Source: Candidatus Zixiibacteriota bacterium
Lineage (GTDB): Bacteria; Zixibacteria; MSB-5A5; JAUVRN01
Direction of reading: 5' to 3'
Length of the DNA: 17,300 bases
Assembly: GCA_030597645.1 (NCBI GenBank)
Contig: JAUVRN010000007.1
Span: 1-17,300, forward strand
Of this stretch, positions 14,005 to 17,300 are shown piece by piece. The first letter of the stretch is position 1. Each line of letters begins with the position of its first letter. A model generated the notes under the pieces. The model was not told where the DNA came from and made no database searches. It saw nothing but the letters and a program-made list of their open reading frames with translations. Made by a program: the position numbers and the translations under genes.

Positions 14005-14301
14005 CTACCTCCTGCCGCCGAGCGAGGATGTTTTCTCCGCCCGCTTGCCGGAGTGGCCCCGAAAGGTGCGCGTCGGTGAGAACTCACCGAACTTGTGCCC
14101 CACCATGTTCTCCGTGATATAGATAGGGATGAACTTGTTGCCGTTGTGCACGGCTATGGTGTGCCCGATGAAGTCCGGCGATATCGTGGAGCGGCGCGAC
14201 CAGGTCTTGATCACGCGCTTTTCGTCGCGGTCGTTGAGCGCCGACACCTTCCGCTGAAGGTGGGCGTCGATGAACGGGCCCTTCTTGAGTGATCTTGGCA
14301 T
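14005..14301 (-). CDS. rpsS: 30S ribosomal protein S19
   Basis: 98 residues. S19 is a head protein that contacts S13 and bridges to the large subunit. The start MPRSLKKGPFIDAHLQRKV, the WSRRSTISPDFIGHTIAVHNG segment and the C-terminal ENMVGHKFGEFSPTRTFRGH are family hallmarks. The short basic tail after FRGH (SGKRAEKTSSLGGRR) is normal. It starts with ATG 6 nt after rplB and stops with TAG 12 nt before rplV. Confidence 0.98.
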   Translation of the reverse strand: MPRSLKKGPFIDAHLQRKVSALNDRDEKRVIKTWSRRSTISPDFIGHTIAVHNGNKFIPIYITENMVGHKFGEFSPTRTFRGHSGKRAEKTSSLGGRR

Positions 14302-14307
14302 ACGCGC

Positions 14308-15135
14308 CTATTTCTTCTTCCGTCGCTGAACGATCATCTTGTCGGATGGCTTGCGGCGGCGGGTCTTGTAGCCCTTGGACGGCACCCCGGTGGGTGAACA
14401 GGGGTGACGCCCGCCGGAGGATCGCCCTTCGCCGCCCCCCATCGGATGATCCACCGGATTCATGGCTACGCCGCGGGTGTGCGGACGGCGCCCCAGCCAA
14501 CGTGAACGACCGGCCTTGCCCAGCGATATGTTTTCGTGGTCGATATTACCCACCTGACCGATGGTGGCATAACAATCCATCGAAACCAGGCGGACTTCGC
14601 CGGACGGGAATCGCAGATGAGCAAACTTGCCCTCCTTGGCCGCCACCACGCAGCTGACCCCGGCCCCGCGTGCGATCTTGCCGCCGCCCTTCGGCCGAAG
14701 CTCGACGTTGTGGATGGGCGTACCAAATGGGATCCGTCGGATCGGAAGCGCATTGCCCGGCCGGATTTCGACCTCTTCTCCGGCGGCCACCATATCACCA
14801 CGGTTCAGGCCGATGGGGGCCAGGATATAGCGCTTTTCGCCGTCGACATAATGCAGCAGAGCGATCCGCGCAGAGCGATTGGGATCGTACTCCACCTGCG
14901 CGACACGGGCCGGCACGCCGTGCTTGTCGCGCTTGAAGTCAACGATGCGGTAGTGCCGCTTGTGCCCTCCGCCACGATGATCCGCGGTAATACGCCCCTG
15001 GTTGTTGCGCCCGCCGGACTTGCTCAGTGGCGCCAGCAGAGACTTCTCCGGCGTAGACCGGGTGATCTCTTCAAAGGTCGAACAGGTCTGATGCCGGCGA
15101 CCCGGTGTGATCGGCTTGTACTTTCGAATTCCCAT
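14308..15135 (-). CDS. rplB: 50S ribosomal protein L2
   Basis: 275 residues, normal length. L2 is a primary 23S rRNA binder needed for subunit association and peptidyl transfer. The N-terminal basic region and SH3/OB core include GGRNNQGRITADHRGGGHKR at 41-60; the C-terminal part contains AMNPVDHPMGGGEGRSSGGR with His230, the counterpart of E. coli His229 implicated in activity. It ends in KTRRRKPSDKMIVQRRKKK, the typical basic tail. The ATG lies 4 nt after rplW; the stop is TAG 6 nt before rpsS. Confidence 0.99.
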   Translation of the reverse strand: MGIRKYKPITPGRRHQTCSTFEEITRSTPEKSLLAPLSKSGGRNNQGRITADHRGGGHKRHYRIVDFKRDKHGVPARVAQVEYDPNRSARIALLHYVDGEKRYILAPIGLNRGDMVAAGEEVEIRPGNALPIRRIPFGTPIHNVELRPKGGGKIARGAGVSCVVAAKEGKFAHLRFPSGEVRLVSMDCYATIGQVGNIDHENISLGKAGRSRWLGRRPHTRGVAMNPVDHPMGGGEGRSSGGRHPCSPTGVPSKGYKTRRRKPSDKMIVQRRKKK

Positions 15136-15139
15136 GCGT

Positions 15140-15433
15140 CTATACGTTCTCGAAGACCTCGATCTGGTCGCCTTCCTTGAGCTTCACGTAGGCTTTCTTG
15201 TAGCTCGGGCGGTACCCCTGGAACCGACCGAGCCGTTTGGGCTTGCGTGCCGAAACCGACATATTCACGTCCGTCACCTGCACGTGGAATATCTGCTCAA
15301 TCGCCGAGCGGATCTCCTGCTTGTTGGCGCGTCGGACCACCTCGAACACGTACACGTTGTGGCGCTCTTTGAGAATCGTGTTCTTCTCGGTGGTCAGATA
15401 ATGCTTGATGAGATCACGCGGGTCGGGGTTCAC
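15140..15433 (-). CDS. rplW: 50S ribosomal protein L23 (GTG start)
   Basis: 97 residues. L23 surrounds the tunnel exit and docks trigger factor and SRP. Family features are the early LTTEKNTILKERHNVYVFEV strand/helix (the usual TEK), the NKQEIRSAIEQIFHVQVTDVN helix-strand unit, and the C-terminal SYKKAYVKLKEGDQIEVF. The GTG at 15431-15433 forms a GTGA overlap with the rplD stop; no ATG is present that keeps the TEK segment. It precedes rplB by 4 nt and ends with TAG. Confidence 0.97.
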   Translation of the reverse strand: MNPDPRDLIKHYLTTEKNTILKERHNVYVFEVVRRANKQEIRSAIEQIFHVQVTDVNMSVSARKPKRLGRFQGYRPSYKKAYVKLKEGDQIEVFENV

Positions 15434-16056
15434 TTGAACACCTCCTCGACCCTCGCGAGACCCTGCTTGGTGAAGACGACCGTATCACACTGCACCAGGT
15501 CGTAGGGGTTGACGTTGATCGCCCGCTTGTAGGAGACCTTCGGGAGGTTGCGACACGACAGCGCAAAATTGGGTTCGCGGCCTTCGCTGAGAATGAGGGT
15601 ACGCTGCGACGACAGGCCGATGCGGTCGAGAAACGATGCCACGGTCTTCGTTCTGGGCGCCTCGAATTCACCGGCATCGAGTACAACGACCTTGTCATCC
15701 CGGGCGAGATCGGCCAGGCAAGAGCGCAGTGCGAGGCGCCGCATTTGCTTGGGCATGCTCTGTCGATAGTCCCGGGGAGTCGGACCGAACGCCCGGGCGC
15801 CGCCCGGCATGAGCGGCGAAATATTGGTGCCCTGTCGGGCGCGGCCGGTGCCCTTCTGACGGAACGGCTTGGCGCCGCCCCCCTCCATACGCGAACGGTT
15901 GAGCGTGGAATGCGTACCCTGCCGCTGATTGGCCAGGTACATCTTCACATACTGGTGCACGACAAAAGGACGGGGCTCCAGGTCGAACAGCGCCGCCGGC
16001 AGGTCGATTTTACGGATCTCCTTTCCCTGGAGATCGACTACACGTGCCTGTGCCAT
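15430..16056 (-). CDS. rplD: 50S ribosomal protein L4
   Basis: 208 residues. L4 reaches the peptide tunnel constriction through an extended loop and in E. coli also represses the S10 operon. The loop (about residues 50-95) holds SRMEGGGAKPFRQKGTGRAR and the following GGARAFGPTPRDY. The ATG at 16054-16056 is chosen because it gives MAQARVVDLQGKE, a normal L4 N-terminus, and follows a GAGGG site; an in-frame start 11 codons upstream lies inside rplC. It begins one nt after the rplC stop and overlaps rplW by GTGA. No S10-type leader for L4 repression was recognised. Confidence 0.98.
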   Translation of the reverse strand: MAQARVVDLQGKEIRKIDLPAALFDLEPRPFVVHQYVKMYLANQRQGTHSTLNRSRMEGGGAKPFRQKGTGRARQGTNISPLMPGGARAFGPTPRDYRQSMPKQMRRLALRSCLADLARDDKVVVLDAGEFEAPRTKTVASFLDRIGLSSQRTLILSEGREPNFALSCRNLPKVSYKRAINVNPYDLVQCDTVVFTKQGLARVEEVFK

Positions 16057-16057
16057 G

Positions 16058-16681
16058 CTACATCCCTCGAATTCGCAACAGACTGCCACCCTTGCCCGGC
16101 ACAGCCCCTTTGACCAGCAGCAGAGACTTCTCTGTGTCCACCTGCACCACCGTCAGATTCTTGATCGTGGTCTTGCGACCGCCCATGCGGCCGGCCATGC
16201 GCATGCCCTTGAACACGCGCGACGGGTACGACGACTGTCCGATAGAACCGGGCGCACGGAGTCGGTTCGACTGGCCGTGCGTGGCGCCGCCGACGCCACG
16301 GAAGTGGTGGCGGCGCATGACACCCTGCCAACCCTTGCCAATCGACACCCCGGACACATCGACGTGCTCACCCACCCGGAACATGTCCACGGTGAGCGTG
16401 TCGCCCTCTTTGCCCTCGAAGCCCGGCGGTACCGGCACCTCGGCGAGCACGCGCGTCGGCTTGACGCCCGCCGCGGCGAACTGACCTGCACGCGGCTTGG
16501 TCACTCCTCGTGGACGGGCCACTTCAAAACCCACGGCCAGCGCTTCGTGACCGTCGCGATCCTGCGTACGCCGTGTCACCACGACGCACGGCCCTGCCGC
16601 GATTACGGTCACGGGCACATCGGTCCCATCTTCGTCACAAAGGCGGGTCATCCCCACCTTGCGGCCGATCAATTCACGCAT
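16058..16681 (-). CDS. rplC: 50S ribosomal protein L3
   Basis: 207 residues. L3 initiates large-subunit assembly and extends a loop towards the peptidyl-transferase centre. Family features: the start MRELIGRKVGMTRLCDEDG, the GKGWQGVMRRHHFRG segment at 116-129, and HGQSNRLRAPGSIGQSSYPS followed by RVFKGMRMAGRMG (135-167). The ATG at 16679-16681 is chosen to match the family N-terminus; an in-frame TTG six codons earlier has no ribosome-binding site. A weak GGGGAT lies about 11 nt upstream of the ATG. A 135-nt gap separates it from rpsJ, with a candidate promoter ending about 30 nt before this start. Confidence 0.98.
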   Translation of the reverse strand: MRELIGRKVGMTRLCDEDGTDVPVTVIAAGPCVVVTRRTQDRDGHEALAVGFEVARPRGVTKPRAGQFAAAGVKPTRVLAEVPVPPGFEGKEGDTLTVDMFRVGEHVDVSGVSIGKGWQGVMRRHHFRGVGGATHGQSNRLRAPGSIGQSSYPSRVFKGMRMAGRMGGRKTTIKNLTVVQVDTEKSLLLVKGAVPGKGGSLLRIRGM

Positions 16682-16712
16682 CAGATCGATTATCCCCAAA
16701 TTACGGAAACGG

Positions 16713-16742
16713 CTAAGTTACAATCTTTTAAGCCAGGTGCAA
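16713..16742 (-). promoter_or_regulatory. Candidate promoter upstream of rplC
   Basis: On the minus strand TTGCAC (16742-16737) is separated by 16 nt from TAACTT (16720-16715), a fair sigma-70 layout. The same bases also read TTG-N19-TAACTTAG, which resembles the TTG-N19-TAnnTTTG form described for Bacteroidota primary sigma factors. It is the only AT-rich stretch in the rpsJ-rplC gap and would place a start about 25 nt before the rplC ATG. This is a pattern match only. Confidence 0.4.
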
Positions 16743-16794
16743 GGGCTTTTTCCGCCCCCTCTGGCCCCCCGACGGAGGGCCTTTTGCGGCCTCC
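16741..16794 (-). other. Two GC-rich inverted repeats between rpsJ and rplC
   Basis: Minus strand: GGAGGCC-GCAAAA-GGCCCTCC (16794-16774, seven pairs with one bulged C) and, 14 nt later, GGGGGC-GGAAAAA-GCCCTT (16759-16741, four G-C pairs plus two G-U). Neither is followed by a T-run, so they are not clear intrinsic terminators. They might be an attenuator, an mRNA processing site or a weak pause. They sit immediately upstream of the candidate rplC promoter. Confidence 0.35.
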
Positions 16795-16816
16795 CCAGGC
16801 GGCATCCCGCACCCTG

Positions 16817-17125
16817 CTAGCTCTTGATCTCGACGTCCACACCGGCGGGCAGATCGAGCTTCATCAGGGCGTCCACCACCTGCTGGTTGGGCTCGTAGTA
16901 GATATCCACCAGCCGCTTGTGGATGCGGGTCTCGAACTGCTCGCGCGACTTCTTATCGACGTGGGGCGAGCGAAGCACGGTGTAGACCGAGCGCTTGGTC
17001 GGCAACGGGATCGGCCCGACCATGCGTGCCCCGGTGCGTTTGACGGTCCGCGTGATTTCGCGGGTCGACTTGTCCAGCGCGTGGTGCTCGTACGCCTTGA
17101 GCTTGATTCGGATTTTTTGACTCAT
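16817..17125 (-). CDS. rpsJ: 30S ribosomal protein S10
   Basis: 102 residues, normal length. S10 is a head protein of the small subunit and, as NusE, joins transcription antitermination complexes with NusB. The sequence has the start QKIRIKLKAYEHHALDKS, the centre GARMVGPIPLPTKRSVYTVLRSPHVDKKSREQFE and the end LPAGVDVEIKS, all typical. The ATG at 17123-17125 is chosen over a GTG four codons upstream because that stretch (GGAAGAAGG) is itself a good ribosome-binding site. It is 51 nt after tuf and 135 nt before rplC, so it may belong transcriptionally to the tuf side. Confidence 0.98.
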   Translation of the reverse strand: MSQKIRIKLKAYEHHALDKSTREITRTVKRTGARMVGPIPLPTKRSVYTVLRSPHVDKKSREQFETRIHKRLVDIYYEPNQQVVDALMKLDLPAGVDVEIKS

Positions 17126-17159
17126 GCCTTCTTCCACTCCGTGGTGCCGCCGCGGCTGT

Positions 17160-17175
17160 GCCGCAGGCGTGCGGC
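17160..17175 (-). other. Short hairpin directly after tuf
   Basis: GCCGCA-CGCC-TGCGGC on the minus strand forms a 6-bp stem with a 4-nt loop starting two nt after the tuf stop. There is no T-run behind it, so it is not a convincing terminator; it might mark a pause or 3'-end stabiliser between tuf and rpsJ. Confidence 0.3.
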
Positions 17176-17176
17176 T

Positions 17177-17300
17177 CTATTCGAGAATATCCGCGATCAC
17201 GCCGGCACCGACCGTGCGGCCACCTTCGCGAATCGCAAATCGCAACTCCTTCTCCATGGCAATCGGCGTAATCAACTCCGCCGTGATCGTCACGTTGTCC
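17177..17300 (-). CDS. tuf: Elongation factor Tu, C-terminal end (partial)
   Basis: Only the last 40 codons are in the window; the gene continues past the right edge. The translated end reads DNVTITAELITPIAMEKELR, then FAIREGGRTVGAGVIADILE, and stops at TAG (17177-17179). This is the domain III end of EF-Tu, where the GGRTVGAGV(V/I) strand is nearly invariant. EF-Tu delivers aminoacyl-tRNA to the ribosome as a GTP complex. Position immediately upstream of rpsJ is the classical str-S10 junction, so rpsL, rpsG and fusA may lie further right, although that is not visible. Confidence 0.97.
   Translation of the reverse strand, partial: DNVTITAELITPIAMEKELRFAIREGGRTVGAGVIADILE

Noticed and set aside
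1891..17125. Supercluster order as evidence of something unusual
   Set aside because: The S10-spc-alpha order with secY-adk-map-infA-rpmJ is the common bacterial arrangement and has no inserted or missing gene here.

Overview
The window is GC-rich (about 60 % by eye) bacterial chromosome. Roughly nine tenths of it is one minus-strand ribosomal-protein supercluster. The left 1.7 kb is a plus-strand operon end that looks like part of a bacterial microcompartment (BMC) locus.

Minus strand, read right to left (17300 to 1891): the 3' end of tuf (EF-Tu), rpsJ, then rplC-rplD-rplW-rplB-rpsS-rplV-rpsC-rplP-rpmC-rpsQ (S10 block), rplN-rplX-rplE-rpsN-rpsH-rplF-rplR-rpsE-rpmD-rplO-secY (spc block), adk-map-infA-rpmJ, and rpsM-rpsK-rpsD-rpoA-rplQ (alpha block). 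Gene order is the classical bacterial one with no insertions or broken genes. Most gaps are 0-37 nt and several neighbours overlap by ATGA, GTGA or TGATG. The only large internal gap is 135 nt between rpsJ and rplC; it holds two hairpins and a promoter-like site. A strong intrinsic terminator at 1808-1835 closes the cluster. Together the genes supply ribosomal proteins, the Sec translocon pore, adenylate kinase, Met aminopeptidase, IF-1 and the RNA polymerase alpha subunit.

Plus strand (1 to 1670): the last codons of an unidentified gene (3-98), a 125-residue single-pass membrane protein of unknown function (203-580), a EutN/CcmL-family BMC vertex protein (577-831), and a deoxyribose-phosphate aldolase (828-1670) carrying an N-terminal extension that resembles the N-termini of EutQ and EutT. 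The last three genes are joined by two 4-nt GTGA overlaps and are probably translationally coupled. DERA releases acetaldehyde, so pairing it with a shell vertex protein suggests aldehyde-generating sugar-phosphate catabolism inside a compartment. This is the least ordinary part of the window.

Organism: a bacterium. The zinc-type S14, L36 and S4, short-LID adenylate kinase, a candidate TTG-N19-TAnnTT promoter and the BMC remnant are compatible with an FCB-superphylum or related lineage (for example Latescibacterota, Gemmatimonadota) or a planctomycete-like lineage, but the sequence alone does not settle the phylum. UAG ends 17 of the 32 minus-strand genes, which is unusual for highly expressed genes.
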